The notes below the pieces were generated by a model. It was given only the letters and a program-made list of their open reading frames with translations. It had not been told where the DNA came from and ran no database searches. This document shows, one piece after another, positions 1 through 8,872 of a DNA stretch of 64,000 bases. The DNA lies in assembly GCF_002750975.1 (NCBI RefSeq), contig NZ_PEJS01000001.1:2480001-2544000 (forward strand), in the 5' to 3' direction. Origin of the DNA: Stenotrophomonas indicatrix. GTDB lineage: Bacteria; Pseudomonadota; Gammaproteobacteria; Xanthomonadales; Xanthomonadaceae. The position numbers were made by a program, and so were the translations under genes. Every line of letters begins with the position of its first letter. Within the stretch, counting starts at the first letter, position 1.

Positions 1-55
1 CTTCGAAGGAGAGGGCGTAGGCGTTGGGGTGATAAATGAAAAGCGGTCGTTCCAT
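1..55 (-). CDS. 5' end of an unidentified gene running off the window
   Basis: Reading leftwards from an ATG at 55, eighteen codons stay open to the window edge and begin M-E-R-P-L-F-I-Y-H-P-N-A-Y-A-L-S-F-E. A purine-rich GGGAGGGG lies about 10 bases before this ATG, a good ribosome binding site. The gene would be co-directional with, and downstream of, the IscA-family gene, with a repeat pair between them. Too little sequence is present to name a family. The start and its ribosome binding site are the only evidence. Confidence 0.5.
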   Translation of the reverse strand, partial: MERPLFIYHPNAYALSFE

Positions 56-71
56 CCGTGGATCCCCTCCC

Positions 72-94
72 TGCCGACCAAGGTCGGCATCTAC
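72..94 (-). repeat. SMAG-type GTAG palindrome
   Basis: Read on the minus strand this is GTAG followed by a palindrome built on TGCCGACC/GGTCGGCA. It fits the short GTAG-ended palindromes (SMAG elements) described in S. maltophilia. A second, degenerate copy (ATAG-GCGCCGGAC type) follows at about 109-131. They fill the gap between the IscA-family gene and the truncated gene at the edge. Confidence 0.7.
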
Positions 95-148
95 CAGAGC
101 AGGTTCCGATAGCGCCGGACCACGTCCGGCAGGCGCCAGAACCGGCCG

Positions 149-487
149 TCAGGCCTTGTCGGCGTCGGTGGTGAAGCTCTCGCCGCAGCCGCACTCGGCG
201 GTGGCATTCGGGTTGCTGAACGTGAAGGTCTCGCTCAGGCCGTGCTTGCCGAAGTCGATCACGGTGCCGTCCACCAGGGCCAGGCTCTTGGCGTCGACAT
301 AGATTTTCACCCCGTCCTGGTCGAACACGGTGTCGTCCGCGCGCTCGTCGCGGGCCAGGTCGGTGATGTGGCCCCAGCCCGAGCAGCCGGTCTTGGTCAC
401 GCCAAAACGCAGGCCCAGCGCGCCGGGGGTCTGGGCGACAAAGCGCTGCACGCGCTCGAAGGCAATAGGGGTCAGGCTGACAGCCAT
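149..487 (-). CDS. IscA-family iron-sulfur cluster carrier (HesB/IscA/SufA)
   Basis: A-type Fe-S carrier that holds or delivers clusters to apo-proteins in the cytoplasm. The 112-residue protein is one HesB-like domain. The three invariant cysteines are visible as C35 (in KTGCSGW), C99 and C101 (in ECGCGESF), the same spacing and numbering as E. coli IscA. The gene stands alone, not inside an isc or suf operon, and is divergent from asnS. An AGGAG ribosome binding site precedes the ATG. A TATAAT-like -10 lies at 515-520 on the minus strand. Whether it acts as IscA or ErpA cannot be settled from sequence alone. Confidence 0.92.
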   Translation of the reverse strand: MAVSLTPIAFERVQRFVAQTPGALGLRFGVTKTGCSGWGHITDLARDERADDTVFDQDGVKIYVDAKSLALVDGTVIDFGKHGLSETFTFSNPNATAECGCGESFTTDADKA

Positions 488-514
488 GGTGGATCACTCC
501 TGAGGTACCGGGAC

Positions 515-520
515 ATTATA
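515..520 (-). promoter_or_regulatory. possible -10 box for the IscA-family gene
   Basis: The minus strand reads TATAAT here, 28 bases before the start codon of the IscA-family gene. No convincing -35 box is seen at 16-18 bases, so this is only a candidate promoter element in the divergent region with asnS. Confidence 0.35.
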
Positions 521-617
521 GGGAGCCGATGACCGCAGAAATGCCTCGCAAGCAGAACGCTGCAACCGGTAAACTCCCGTGTTCATAGATCGAGTCGATC
601 AGCAGAGGATTCAAGTC

Positions 618-2012
618 ATGACGGTGGTCAGCGTTGAGCATGCGCTTGCCGGGAAGATCCCGGAAGGTGGCGAAGTCACGGTACGCGGTTGGGTGCGCAC
701 GGTGCGCGGTTCAGCAAATCTGGCTTTCGTGAATGTGACCGACGGCTCCTGCTTCGCCCCGATCCAGGTCGTGGCCGGCGACGCGCTGGCCAACTTCGAC
801 GAGATCAAGCGCCTGACCACCGGCTGCTCGCTGGTGGCCACCGGCACGCTGGTGAAGTCGCAGGGCAAGGGCCAGTCGTTCGAGATCCAGGCCAGCGCGG
901 TCGAGGTGGTCGGCTGGGTCGAAGACCCGCTCACCTACCCGATCCAGCCCAAGCCGATGACGCCGGAGTTCCTGCGTGAAGTGGCGCACCTGCGCCCGCG
1001 CACCAACCTGTTCGGCGCGGTCACCCGCATCCGCAACTGCCTGGCCCAGGCCGTGCACCGCTTCTTCCACGAGAACGGCTTCAACTGGATCAGCACCCCG
1101 ATCATCACCACCTCCGACGCCGAAGGCGCCGGCCAGATGTTCCGCGTGTCCACCCTGGACATGGTGAACCTGCCGCGTGACGCCCAGGGCGGGATCGACT
1201 TCAGCCGCGACTTCTTCGGCAAGGAAACCTTCCTGACCGTGTCCGGCCAGCTGAACGTCGAGGCCTACTGCCTGGCGCTGAGCAAGGTGTACACCTTCGG
1301 CCCGACCTTCCGCGCCGAGAACAGCCACACCACCCGCCACCTGGCGGAGTTCTGGATGATCGAGCCGGAAATCGCCTTCGCCGACCTGGCCGAAGACGCA
1401 CGCCTGGCCGAGGAATTCCTGAAGTACCTGTTCCGCGCGGTGCTCAACGAGCGCGGCGACGACCTGGCCTTCATCGCCGAGCGCGTGGACAAGAACGCGA
1501 TCACCAAGCTGGAAGACTTCATCAACGCGCCGTTCGAACGCATCGATTACACCGATGCGGTCAGCCTGCTGCAGAAGTCCGGAAAGAAGTTCGACTTCCC
1601 GGTCGAATGGGGCCTGGACCTGCAGACCGAGCACGAGCGCTGGCTGACCGAGGAACACGTCGGTCGCCCGGTGGTGGTGACCAACTACCCCGAGCACATC
1701 AAGGCCTTCTACATGCGCCTGAACGATGACGGCAAGACCGTCGCGGCGATGGACGTGCTGGCCCCGGGCATCGGCGAGATCATCGGTGGCAGCCAGCGCG
1801 AAGAGCGCCTGGACGTGCTGGATGCACGCATGGCGCAGTTCGGCCTGGATCGCGAGCACTACAGCTGGTACCGCGATTTCCGCCGCTACGGCTCGGTACC
1901 GCACGCTGGCTTCGGCCTGGGCTTCGAGCGCCTGGTGGTGTACGTCTGCGGTCTGTCCAACATCCGCGATGCGATCCCCTACCCGCGCGCCCCGGGCAGC
2001 GCGGACTTCTAA
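618..2012 (+). CDS. asnS: asparaginyl-tRNA synthetase
   Basis: Charges tRNA-Asn with asparagine in the cytoplasm. Length (464 residues) and layout are typical: an N-terminal OB-fold anticodon-binding domain (about residues 1-120) followed by the class IIb catalytic core. Motif 2 is seen in [15 protein letters not shown]. Motif 3 is in the C-terminal stretch G-F-G-L-G-F-E-R-L ending in the family-typical [10 protein letters not shown]. The ATG at 618 is chosen because homologues begin close to [10 protein letters not shown] and AGAGGA precedes it. An in-frame GTG at 579 would add 13 residues with no similarity to the family. A plus-strand set of small genes follows closely. Confidence 0.96.
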   Translation: MTVVSVEHALAGKIPEGGEVTVRGWVRTVRGSANLAFVNVTDGSCFAPIQVVAGDALANFDEIKRLTTGCSLVATGTLVKSQGKGQSFEIQASAVEVVGWVEDPLTYPIQPKPMTPEFLREVAHLRPRTNLFGAVTRIRNCLAQAVHRFFHENGFNWISTPIITTSDAEGAGQMFRVSTLDMVNLPRDAQGGIDFSRDFFGKETFLTVSGQLNVEAYCLALSKVYTFGPTFRAENSHTTRHLAEFWMIEPEIAFADLAEDARLAEEFLKYLFRAVLNERGDDLAFIAERVDKNAITKLEDFINAPFERIDYTDAVSLLQKSGKKFDFPVEWGLDLQTEHERWLTEEHVGRPVVVTNYPEHIKAFYMRLNDDGKTVAAMDVLAPGIGEIIGGSQREERLDVLDARMAQFGLDREHYSWYRDFRRYGSVPHAGFGLGFERLVVYVCGLSNIRDAIPYPRAPGSADF

Positions 2013-2045
2013 GCCCACACGCACGACCACGGAGGTACTGCCCCC

Positions 2046-2345
2046 ATGACCCTGTTCTTCGCCCTGTGTTTCGTCGGCGTTGCAGTGGCCGGGTTCAGTG
2101 CCTTCGTGATTTTCTGGCCGCTGACCCTGGTGCATGTGCGCGATCGCCATCCGGCGCTGGCGCAGCGCTTCGGCAGTGGCGCCTTCCTCAAGCCCGATGC
2201 GCTGGGCTGGCTGCTGCGGCGCGAATACCGCACCCAGCCGGACCGCTCGCTGTCCGGGCTGGCGACGCCCGCCTGGGTATCGCTGCTGACCCTGCTGGCC
2301 GGACTGGGCATGGCTGCCCTGCTCTGGCTGGCCTCGCTCTGGTAA
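2046..2345 (+). CDS. small membrane protein, unknown function
   Basis: 99 residues with two clear hydrophobic segments, about residues 2-27 and 77-97, flanking a polar central part containing LKPDALGWLLRREYRTQPD. This predicts a two-span inner-membrane protein. It starts 33 bases after asnS with GGAGG about 12 bases upstream of the ATG. The next gene starts 7 bases after its stop. I recognise no named family, and the close spacing suggests co-transcription with its neighbours. Confidence 0.75.
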   Translation: MTLFFALCFVGVAVAGFSAFVIFWPLTLVHVRDRHPALAQRFGSGAFLKPDALGWLLRREYRTQPDRSLSGLATPAWVSLLTLLAGLGMAALLWLASLW

Positions 2346-2352
2346 GACACAC

Positions 2353-2667
2353 ATGAACGACCTTTCCCACGTCCGCGACAGCTGGTGGCTGGCCAGCCTC
2401 GGCAACACCCTGATCTGGGCGCGCCTGCGCATCCGCGAGGCCGGCACTGCCGAAGTGCTGGACAGCGATGGCAATACGCTGAGCTACGACAGCGAAGACA
2501 CTGCACGCTCGCAGCTGTTCGATGCCGAGTTCGTCGAGTACGACGGCCTGGATGAAGAAGATGCGCTGGTGCGCGGCTTCTCGCTGCATGAAGTGCAGCC
2601 ACCGCAGGCAGGCAGCGACGAAGGCCTGCGCGGGCGCATGGTGCAGTCGCTTGGCAGCCGCGCCTGA
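2353..2667 (+). CDS. conserved hypothetical protein, acidic
   Basis: 104 residues, soluble, with no signal peptide or membrane span. The middle is acidic (EFVEYDGLDEEDALVRGF), and the start has an aromatic stretch (DSWWLASLGNTLIWARLRIRE). It begins 7 bases after the small membrane protein and ends 9 bases before the PaiB-like gene, so it looks like a member of the same operon. I do not recognise a function. Confidence 0.75.
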   Translation: MNDLSHVRDSWWLASLGNTLIWARLRIREAGTAEVLDSDGNTLSYDSEDTARSQLFDAEFVEYDGLDEEDALVRGFSLHEVQPPQAGSDEGLRGRMVQSLGSRA

Positions 2668-2676
2668 GGCCAACCG

Positions 2677-3315
2677 ATGTTCACCCCGCGCGCTTTCGCC
2701 GAGACCGACCTGCTGTGGCTGGATCGCCTGCTGGCGCGTGATCCATTCGTCACCGTGCTGACCGCCGGTGGCGATGGCCTGCCGGAACTGACCCGGCTGC
2801 CGGTGCTGTACCAGCGCGACGGCGACCACATCGAGCTGCGCGGCCACTGGGCCCGTGCCAACCCGCAGGCACGCCACAGCGGTGCGGCCAAGGTGCTGGT
2901 GGAGGGGCCGCATGGCTATGTATCGGCCAGCTGGTATCCGGACAAGGAACCGATGGCACGGGTGCCCACCTGGAACTACGCCGCCGCCGAGCTGCGCGGC
3001 CAGTTGCAGCCCTTCGACGATACCGATGCCCTGGCCCAGCTGGTCAGCGATACCGGCGACCACTTCGAAGCCAGCGTCGGCCAGGACTGGCGGTTCGAAC
3101 CCGAGCGTGACGACCACCGCCGCCAGCTGCGCGGCATCGTCGGCTTCCGTTTTACCGTCGAACAGGTGCAGCTGACGCTGAAGCTGAGCCAGAACCACCC
3201 CGAGGCCAACCAGCAAGCGGTGATGGCCGAACTGGAACGCCTGGACAATCCCCATTCCACCGAACTGGCGCAGTGGATGCGCCGGTATCGCGACGAAGCC
3301 GCCGCAGGCAGCTGA
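2677..3315 (+). CDS. PaiB-family FMN-binding protein
   Basis: 212 residues matching the PaiB family (split-barrel, flavin-reductase fold), often annotated as FMN-binding negative transcriptional regulator. Family hallmarks seen are LTRLPVLYQRDGD, the ARANPQ segment, the GPHGYVSASWYPDKE motif and VPTWNY. Bacillus PaiB is linked to control of sporulation and protease genes. In proteobacteria the role is unclear, and heme or FMN binding rather than DNA binding is plausible. It is the last gene of the plus-strand set that starts after asnS. 73 bases separate it from the carbonic anhydrase gene. Confidence 0.88.
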   Translation: MFTPRAFAETDLLWLDRLLARDPFVTVLTAGGDGLPELTRLPVLYQRDGDHIELRGHWARANPQARHSGAAKVLVEGPHGYVSASWYPDKEPMARVPTWNYAAAELRGQLQPFDDTDALAQLVSDTGDHFEASVGQDWRFEPERDDHRRQLRGIVGFRFTVEQVQLTLKLSQNHPEANQQAVMAELERLDNPHSTELAQWMRRYRDEAAAGS

Positions 3316-3388
3316 GCGCTCTGTTTCCCGCGACGACGCGACCAGAACGGCCGCGCCTTGCCCCCACCCGACGTCAGGGACCCCGAAC

Positions 3389-4051
3389 ATGAAAGACATC
3401 CACAAGCTGCTGCAGAACAACCGCGAATGGGCTGACCGGATCGAGAAGGAAGATCCTGACTTCTTCCATCAGCTGGCCAAGCAGCAGCATCCGGAATACC
3501 TGTGGATCGGCTGTTCCGATTCGCGCGTGCCGGCCAACCAGATCATCGGCATGGCCCCGGGTGAGGTGTTCGTGCATCGCAATGTGGCCAACGTGGTGGT
3601 GCATACCGACCTGAACTGCCTCAGCGTGATCCAGTACGCCGTGGACCAGCTGAAGGTGAAGCACATCCTGATCGTTGGCCATTACGGCTGCGGCGGCGTG
3701 CACGCCAGCCTGAACAACACGCGGGTGGGCCTGGCCGACAACTGGCTGCGCCATGTCGGTGACGTGGCGCAGAAGCACGCCGCGATCATGGATGCGATCG
3801 AGGAGCCGGAGCTGAAGCATGCCCGCCTGTGCGAACTGAACGTGATCGAGCAGGTGGTCAACGCCTGCCGCTCGACGATCGTGCAGGACGCCTGGGCCCG
3901 CGGCCAGAAGCTGATGGTGCACGGCTGGGTGTACAGCCTGAAGGACGGCCGCGTGCGCGAAATGGGCATCGACGTGGGCGCACCGGAAGAACTGCAGCCG
4001 GCCTACGAGAAGGCCCTGTCCTACGTTCCGCGCCGCGGCCGGCGCGACTGA
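3389..4051 (+). CDS. can: beta-carbonic anhydrase
   Basis: Interconverts CO2 and bicarbonate in the cytoplasm, supplying bicarbonate to carboxylases. The 220-residue protein has all zinc ligands of the beta class at the same positions as E. coli Can: C42 and D44 in GCSDSRVP, H98 and C101 in VGHYGCGG. The D44/R46 pair of the active site is present. The gene lies 21 bases upstream of the 3-hydroxyanthranilate dioxygenase gene and may be co-transcribed with the kynurenine-pathway genes. Confidence 0.95.
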   Translation: MKDIHKLLQNNREWADRIEKEDPDFFHQLAKQQHPEYLWIGCSDSRVPANQIIGMAPGEVFVHRNVANVVVHTDLNCLSVIQYAVDQLKVKHILIVGHYGCGGVHASLNNTRVGLADNWLRHVGDVAQKHAAIMDAIEEPELKHARLCELNVIEQVVNACRSTIVQDAWARGQKLMVHGWVYSLKDGRVREMGIDVGAPEELQPAYEKALSYVPRRGRRD

Positions 4052-4072
4052 CCCTCCCTTACGGACACCCCC

Positions 4073-4594
4073 ATGCTTGCCTCCCCCATCAACCTGCTGG
4101 GCTGGATCGAGGAAAACCGGCATCTGTTGAAGCCGCCGGTCGGCAACAAGATGATCGACAACGGTGATTTCATCGTGATGGTGGTCGGCGGGCCGAACAG
4201 CCGCACCGATTTCCACTACGACGAAGGCCCGGAGTGGTTCTACCAGCTGGAAGGCGAGATGGTGCTGAAGGTGCAGGAGGATGGCGCGGTGCGCGATATC
4301 CCGATCCGTGCCGGCGAAATCTTCCTGCTGCCGGGCAAGGTGCCGCACTCACCGCGGCGCCCGCCCGGTGGCATCGGCCTGGTGGTCGAGCGCAAGCGCC
4401 TGCCGCATGAACGCGACGGCGTGATCTGGCATTGCGAGCGCTGCAACCACAAGCTGTACGAAGAGTACTTCACGCTGCAGAACATCGAGACCGACCTGCC
4501 GAAGGTGTTCGCGCACTACCAGGCCAGCCTGGAACTGCGCACCTGCAGCGCGTGCGGCCACGTGGATCCATTGCCGGGACCAGTGGCGGCCTGA
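4073..4594 (+). CDS. nbaC: 3-hydroxyanthranilate 3,4-dioxygenase
   Basis: Opens the ring of 3-hydroxyanthranilate to 2-amino-3-carboxymuconate semialdehyde, which cyclises to quinolinate, the precursor of NAD. The 173-residue cupin shows the catalytic Fe ligands H48, E54 and H92, substrate-binding R44, and a C-terminal rubredoxin-like second iron site (C121/C124 and C158/C161). This two-iron layout is typical of the bacterial enzyme. It is followed by a GTAG repeat pair and then kynureninase and kynurenine monooxygenase, so three consecutive pathway enzymes sit together. The tryptophan dioxygenase and kynurenine formamidase genes are not in this window. Confidence 0.95.
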   Translation: MLASPINLLGWIEENRHLLKPPVGNKMIDNGDFIVMVVGGPNSRTDFHYDEGPEWFYQLEGEMVLKVQEDGAVRDIPIRAGEIFLLPGKVPHSPRRPPGGIGLVVERKRLPHERDGVIWHCERCNHKLYEEYFTLQNIETDLPKVFAHYQASLELRTCSACGHVDPLPGPVAA

Positions 4595-4610
4595 CGGCGC
4601 TCCGCCCCCG

Positions 4611-4670
4611 GTAGATGCCCACCTTGGTGGGCACTTGTTCGCACGTGCGCCAACCAAGGTTGGCCACTAT
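4611..4670. repeat. pair of SMAG-type GTAG palindromes
   Basis: A plus-oriented unit (GTAGATGCCCACCTTGGTGG and on to 4633) is followed by a minus-oriented unit built on GCCAACC/GGTTGGC at about 4649-4668. The opposite orientation is the usual dimer arrangement of these elements. It sits between the dioxygenase and kynureninase genes and could fold into a hairpin affecting mRNA stability. Confidence 0.7.
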
Positions 4671-4761
4671 CGGATCATGCGGCGCTGGCGCTGGGTGCGC
4701 AGCTACCGGGTGATGCCCCAGGCGCTACACTGGCAACCCCGTTGCAGCCTGTTGCCCGACC

Positions 4762-6036
4762 ATGTCCGACCTGCTCAGCCGCACACACGCCATTGCCCTT
4801 GATGCCGCCGATCCGCTGCGGCCGCTGCGGCAGGAATTCCTGATTCCGCGCCACGGTGGCGGTGAGCAGACCTACTTCGTCGGCAACTCGTTGGGCCTGC
4901 AGCCACGCGGCGCACAGGCTGCAGTGCAGGAAGTGATGAAGCAGTGGGGCGAACTGGCGGTGGAAGGCCACTTCACCGGGCCGACCCAATGGCTGTCATA
5001 CCACCGCCTGGTCAGCGCACAGCTGGCCCGCGTGGTCGGTGCGCTGCCCAGCGAAGTGGTGGCAATGAACACGCTGAGCGTGAACCTGCACCTGATGATG
5101 GTCAGCTTCTACCGGCCCACGGCCGAACGCCCGGTGATCCTGATGGAAGCCGGCGCGTTCCCGACCGACCGCCATGCGGTGGAAGCACAGATCCGCTTCC
5201 ATGGCTTCGACCCGGCCGACTGCCTGGTGGAAGTGCAACCGGATGAAGCCAACGGCACGATCTCGATGGCCGCCATCGAACGCGCGATCGCCGCGCACGG
5301 TCCGCGCCTGGCGCTGGTGCTGTGGCCCGGCGTGCAATACCGCAGCGGCCAGGCCTTCGACCTCGATGCGATCACCCGCGCAGCGCGTCTGCAGGGCGCG
5401 CGCATCGGCTTCGACCTGGCGCACTCGGTCGGCAACCTGCCGCTGCGCCTGCATGACGTCGCCCCGGATTTTGCCGTGTGGTGCCACTACAAGTACCTCA
5501 ACAGCGGTCCCGGCGCAGTAGCCGGTGCCTTCGTGCACGAGCGCCATCATCGCGACACCACGCTGCCGCGCTTTGCCGGCTGGTGGGGCCACGACGAAGC
5601 CACCCGCTTCCAGATGGCACCGCAGTTCACGCCAGCGGTCGGTGCCGAGGGCTGGCAGCTGAGCAACCCGCCGATCCTCGGCCTGGCACCGCTGCGGGCA
5701 TCGCTGGACCTGTTCGAACGTGCCGGCATGGAATCGCTGCGCAGCAAGTCGCTGGCACTGACCGGCATGCTCGACGCACTGGTACGCGCGCGCCTGCCGC
5801 AGGTGCTGGAAATCGTCACCCCGGCCGAGCCGGAGCGCCGCGGCTGCCAGCTGTCGCTGCGGGTGATCGGTGGCCGCGAGCGTGGACGCGCCCTGTTCGA
5901 ACACCTGCGCGCCATCGGCGTGCTGGGTGACTGGCGCGAACCGGACGTGATCCGCATCTCGCCCACCCCGCTCTACAACCGCTACCTCGACGTGCACCAC
6001 TTCGTCGAGGAAGTGGAAGCCTGGGCTGGCCTGTAA
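4762..6036 (+). CDS. kynU: kynureninase
   Basis: PLP enzyme that cleaves 3-hydroxykynurenine to 3-hydroxyanthranilate plus alanine, and kynurenine to anthranilate. The 424-residue fold-type I protein has the conserved cofactor lysine K244 in WCHYKYLNSGPGAVAG, the FPTDRHAVEAQIR segment, and the GWWGHD and NPPIL motifs of the family. It lies between the enzymes acting just after (HAAO) and just before (KMO) it. The ATG at 4762 gives the usual N-terminus. The kynurenine monooxygenase reading frame begins 29 bases after the stop. Confidence 0.96.
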   Translation: MSDLLSRTHAIALDAADPLRPLRQEFLIPRHGGGEQTYFVGNSLGLQPRGAQAAVQEVMKQWGELAVEGHFTGPTQWLSYHRLVSAQLARVVGALPSEVVAMNTLSVNLHLMMVSFYRPTAERPVILMEAGAFPTDRHAVEAQIRFHGFDPADCLVEVQPDEANGTISMAAIERAIAAHGPRLALVLWPGVQYRSGQAFDLDAITRAARLQGARIGFDLAHSVGNLPLRLHDVAPDFAVWCHYKYLNSGPGAVAGAFVHERHHRDTTLPRFAGWWGHDEATRFQMAPQFTPAVGAEGWQLSNPPILGLAPLRASLDLFERAGMESLRSKSLALTGMLDALVRARLPQVLEIVTPAEPERRGCQLSLRVIGGRERGRALFEHLRAIGVLGDWREPDVIRISPTPLYNRYLDVHHFVEEVEAWAGL

Positions 6037-6065
6037 GCCGCCCTCCCCTACTGCTGGACAGTTCG

Positions 6066-7433
6066 TTGATCGCACATGCATCCCGCTCGCTGAGCATTGT
6101 CGGCGCCGGCCTGGCCGGATCCCTGCTGGCCATCCTGCTGTCACGGCAGGGCTGGCGCATCACCCTGTACGAACGCCGTGGCGATCCGCGCATCGCCGAT
6201 TACGAAAGCGGCCGTTCGATCAACCTGGCCCTGGCCGAGCGCGGGCGCAACGCGTTGCGCCAGGCCGGCGTGGAAGACGAAGTGATGGCGCGTGCGGTGA
6301 TGATGCGTGGGCGCATGGTGCATCCGCGCGAGGGCGAGCCGCGGCTGCAGCGTTATGGTCGCGACGACAGCGAAGTGATCTGGTCGATCCATCGCAGCGA
6401 CCTGAATACCACGCTGCTGGAACTGGCCGAGCAGGCCGGCGCCACCGTGCATTTCCACCGCCGCCTGCACACCGTCGATTTCGATGCCGGCTACGCACGC
6501 TTCATCGATGATCGTGACGACAGCCCGCACGATATCCGCTTCGATACGCTGGTGGGTGCCGACGGCGCCGGCTCGGCGCTGCGTGCGGCGATGAACCGGC
6601 GCGAACCGCTGGGCGAGGACATTGCCTTCCTCGACCATTCCTACAAGGAACTGGAGATTCCGCCGAGCGACGATGGCGGCTTCCGCATCGAGCGCAATGC
6701 CCTGCATATCTGGCCGCGTGGCCACTACATGTGCATCGCCCTGCCCAACCACGAGGGCACCTTCACCGTCACCCTGTTCCTGCCCAACGATGGCGATCCG
6801 AGCTTCGCCACGGTCACCACCGGCGCCCAGGCCGAAGCGCTGTTCGCGCGTGAGTTCGCCGATACCCTGCCGCTGATTCCCAACCTGCGTGCAGACTGGG
6901 AGCAGCATCCGCCCGGCCTGCTCGGCACCCTCACCCTGCAACGCTGGCACCAGCAGGCACGTGCCGTGCTGATCGGTGACGCCGCGCATGCGATGGTGCC
7001 GTTCCACGGCCAGGGCATGAACTGCGCGTTCGAGGACTGCGTGGCGCTGGCCCGACATCTGATGGAGGCAGACGATCTGCAGAGTGCGTTCGCCGCATTC
7101 GAGGCCGAGCGCAAGCCGAACGCGCGTGCGATCCAGCAGATGGCGCTGGAAAACTATCTGGAGATGCGTGACAGGGTGGCCGATCCGGCCTTCCTGCTGC
7201 AACGTGAGCTGGAACAGGAACTGCAGCGGCGCTGGCCCACGCGTTTCGTCCCGCACTACACGATGGTGACGTTCCTGCACACGCCCTATGCCGAGGCACT
7301 GCGCCGCACCGACCTCCAGCGCGCGATGCTGATCGCCGCCACCGCAGGCCACGACACCCTGGACAACATCGACTGGAACGCACTGGAAGCGCAGATCCAT
7401 GCGCAGCTGCCGGTGCTGGAGGGCGCGCACTGA
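6066..7433 (+). CDS. kmo: kynurenine 3-monooxygenase
   Basis: FAD- and NADPH-dependent hydroxylase converting kynurenine to 3-hydroxykynurenine. The FAD-binding GxGxxG is at residues 13-18 (VGAGLAGS). The second flavin motif (GDAAHAMVPFHGQGMN) is near residue 304. Both match the aromatic hydroxylase family, and the length (455) is usual. The start is a TTG at 6066, because no in-frame ATG precedes the Rossmann motif and the ATG at 6076 is out of frame. The TTG may reduce translation relative to kynU. Its stop overlaps the ATG of the exonuclease I gene by one base (TGATG). Confidence 0.95.
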   Translation: MIAHASRSLSIVGAGLAGSLLAILLSRQGWRITLYERRGDPRIADYESGRSINLALAERGRNALRQAGVEDEVMARAVMMRGRMVHPREGEPRLQRYGRDDSEVIWSIHRSDLNTTLLELAEQAGATVHFHRRLHTVDFDAGYARFIDDRDDSPHDIRFDTLVGADGAGSALRAAMNRREPLGEDIAFLDHSYKELEIPPSDDGGFRIERNALHIWPRGHYMCIALPNHEGTFTVTLFLPNDGDPSFATVTTGAQAEALFAREFADTLPLIPNLRADWEQHPPGLLGTLTLQRWHQQARAVLIGDAAHAMVPFHGQGMNCAFEDCVALARHLMEADDLQSAFAAFEAERKPNARAIQQMALENYLEMRDRVADPAFLLQRELEQELQRRWPTRFVPHYTMVTFLHTPYAEALRRTDLQRAMLIAATAGHDTLDNIDWNALEAQIHAQLPVLEGAH

Positions 7434-8872
7434 TGGCCGACAGCTTCCTGTTCTACGACCTGGAAACCTTCGGCCAGGATCCACGTCGTACCCGTATCTC
7501 CCAGTACGCGGCAATCCGTACCGACAGCGACCTCAATGAGATCGACACGCCGGTCAGCTTCTTCGTTCGCCCGGCCGATGATCTGCTGCCCTCGCCGATG
7601 GCGACGATGGTCACCGGCATCACTCCGCAGCAGGCGCTGGCCGAAGGCATCAGCGAAGCCGAGGCGTTCGATCGCATCAACGAGCAGCTCTCGCGCCCCG
7701 GTACCTGTGCACTGGGCTACAACACCCTGCGCTTCGACGACGAGTTCATCCGCTACGGCCTGTTCCGCAACTTCCACGACCCGTACGAACGCGAGTGGCG
7801 CAACGGCAACTCGCGCTGGGACCTGCTGGACATGCTGCGGCTGATGCATGCCATCCGCCCGGACGGCATCCACTGGCCCAAGCGCGAGGACGGCGCCACC
7901 TCGTTCAAGCTGGAGCATCTGGCCGAGGCCAACGGCGTGCGCGAGGGCGATGCCCACGAAGCGCTGTCGGACGTGCGCGCGACGATCGGCATGGCGCGCC
8001 TGTTCAAGCAGTCGCAGCCGCGCCTGTGGGACTACGCGCTGAAGCTGCGCGACAAGCGTTTCGTCGGCAGCCTGCTCGACATCACTGCATTGAAGCCGGT
8101 GCTGCATATCTCGATGCGCTACCCGGCCAGCCGCCTGTGCGCGGCACCGGTGTTGCCGCTGGCGGTACATCCGACCATCAACAACCGGGTGATCGTGTTC
8201 GATCTCGACGGCGACATCGATGACCTGCTGGAACTGCCCGCCGAAGTGATCGCCCAGCGCCTGTACCTGCGCGCCAGCGAACTGCCCGAAGGCGTGGCCC
8301 GGGTGCCGTTGAAGGAAGTGCACCTGAACAAGGTGCCGGCGCTGGTGGCCTGGAACCACCTGCGCGCTGATGACCACGCACGACTCGGGCTGGACGTGGC
8401 GGCGATCGAAGCCAAGGCCGAACGCCTGCGCGCGTTCGCGCCGCAGTTGGCCGAGAAGGCGCGCCAGGTCTACAACCAGCCGCGCGCGGCGAGCGTTTCC
8501 GATGTGGATGCATCGCTGTACGACGGCTTCCTCGGCGCCGGCGACAAGCCGCTGCTGGCACTGGCACGGACCACGCCCGCCGAGCAGCTGGCCGCACTGG
8601 AAGGCCGCTTCCGCGATCCGCGCCTGCCGGAACTGCTGTTCCGCTATCGCGCCCGCAATCATCCCGACAGCCTCGCACCGGAAGAACGCGAGCGCTGGAA
8701 GGCCTATCGCCGCCAGCGCCTGTTCGGTGAGGAAGGCATGGGCGAACTCAACCTGGCCCAGTTCCAGCAGCAGCTCGACGCGCTGGCAGCCGAGGCGCCC
8801 GACGATGCCCGCCGCGCCGCGCTGCTGCAATCGCTGCGTGACTGGGGCCAGCACCTGCAGGAGGACCTGTGA
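7433..8872 (+). CDS. sbcB: exodeoxyribonuclease I
   Basis: 3'-5' single-strand DNA exonuclease of the DEDD family, acting in mismatch repair and in trimming recombination intermediates. The first catalytic motif is FYDLETFG (D9, E11). The SSB-interacting domain and C-terminal helical domain follow. The GDAHEALSDVRATIGMA stretch holds the catalytic His/Asp of the third motif. The length of 479 is normal. Start overlaps the kmo stop by one base and the stop overlaps the next gene's GTG (GTGA), so translation is probably coupled through all three. Confidence 0.95.
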   Translation: MADSFLFYDLETFGQDPRRTRISQYAAIRTDSDLNEIDTPVSFFVRPADDLLPSPMATMVTGITPQQALAEGISEAEAFDRINEQLSRPGTCALGYNTLRFDDEFIRYGLFRNFHDPYEREWRNGNSRWDLLDMLRLMHAIRPDGIHWPKREDGATSFKLEHLAEANGVREGDAHEALSDVRATIGMARLFKQSQPRLWDYALKLRDKRFVGSLLDITALKPVLHISMRYPASRLCAAPVLPLAVHPTINNRVIVFDLDGDIDDLLELPAEVIAQRLYLRASELPEGVARVPLKEVHLNKVPALVAWNHLRADDHARLGLDVAAIEAKAERLRAFAPQLAEKARQVYNQPRAASVSDVDASLYDGFLGAGDKPLLALARTTPAEQLAALEGRFRDPRLPELLFRYRARNHPDSLAPEERERWKAYRRQRLFGEEGMGELNLAQFQQQLDALAAEAPDDARRAALLQSLRDWGQHLQEDL

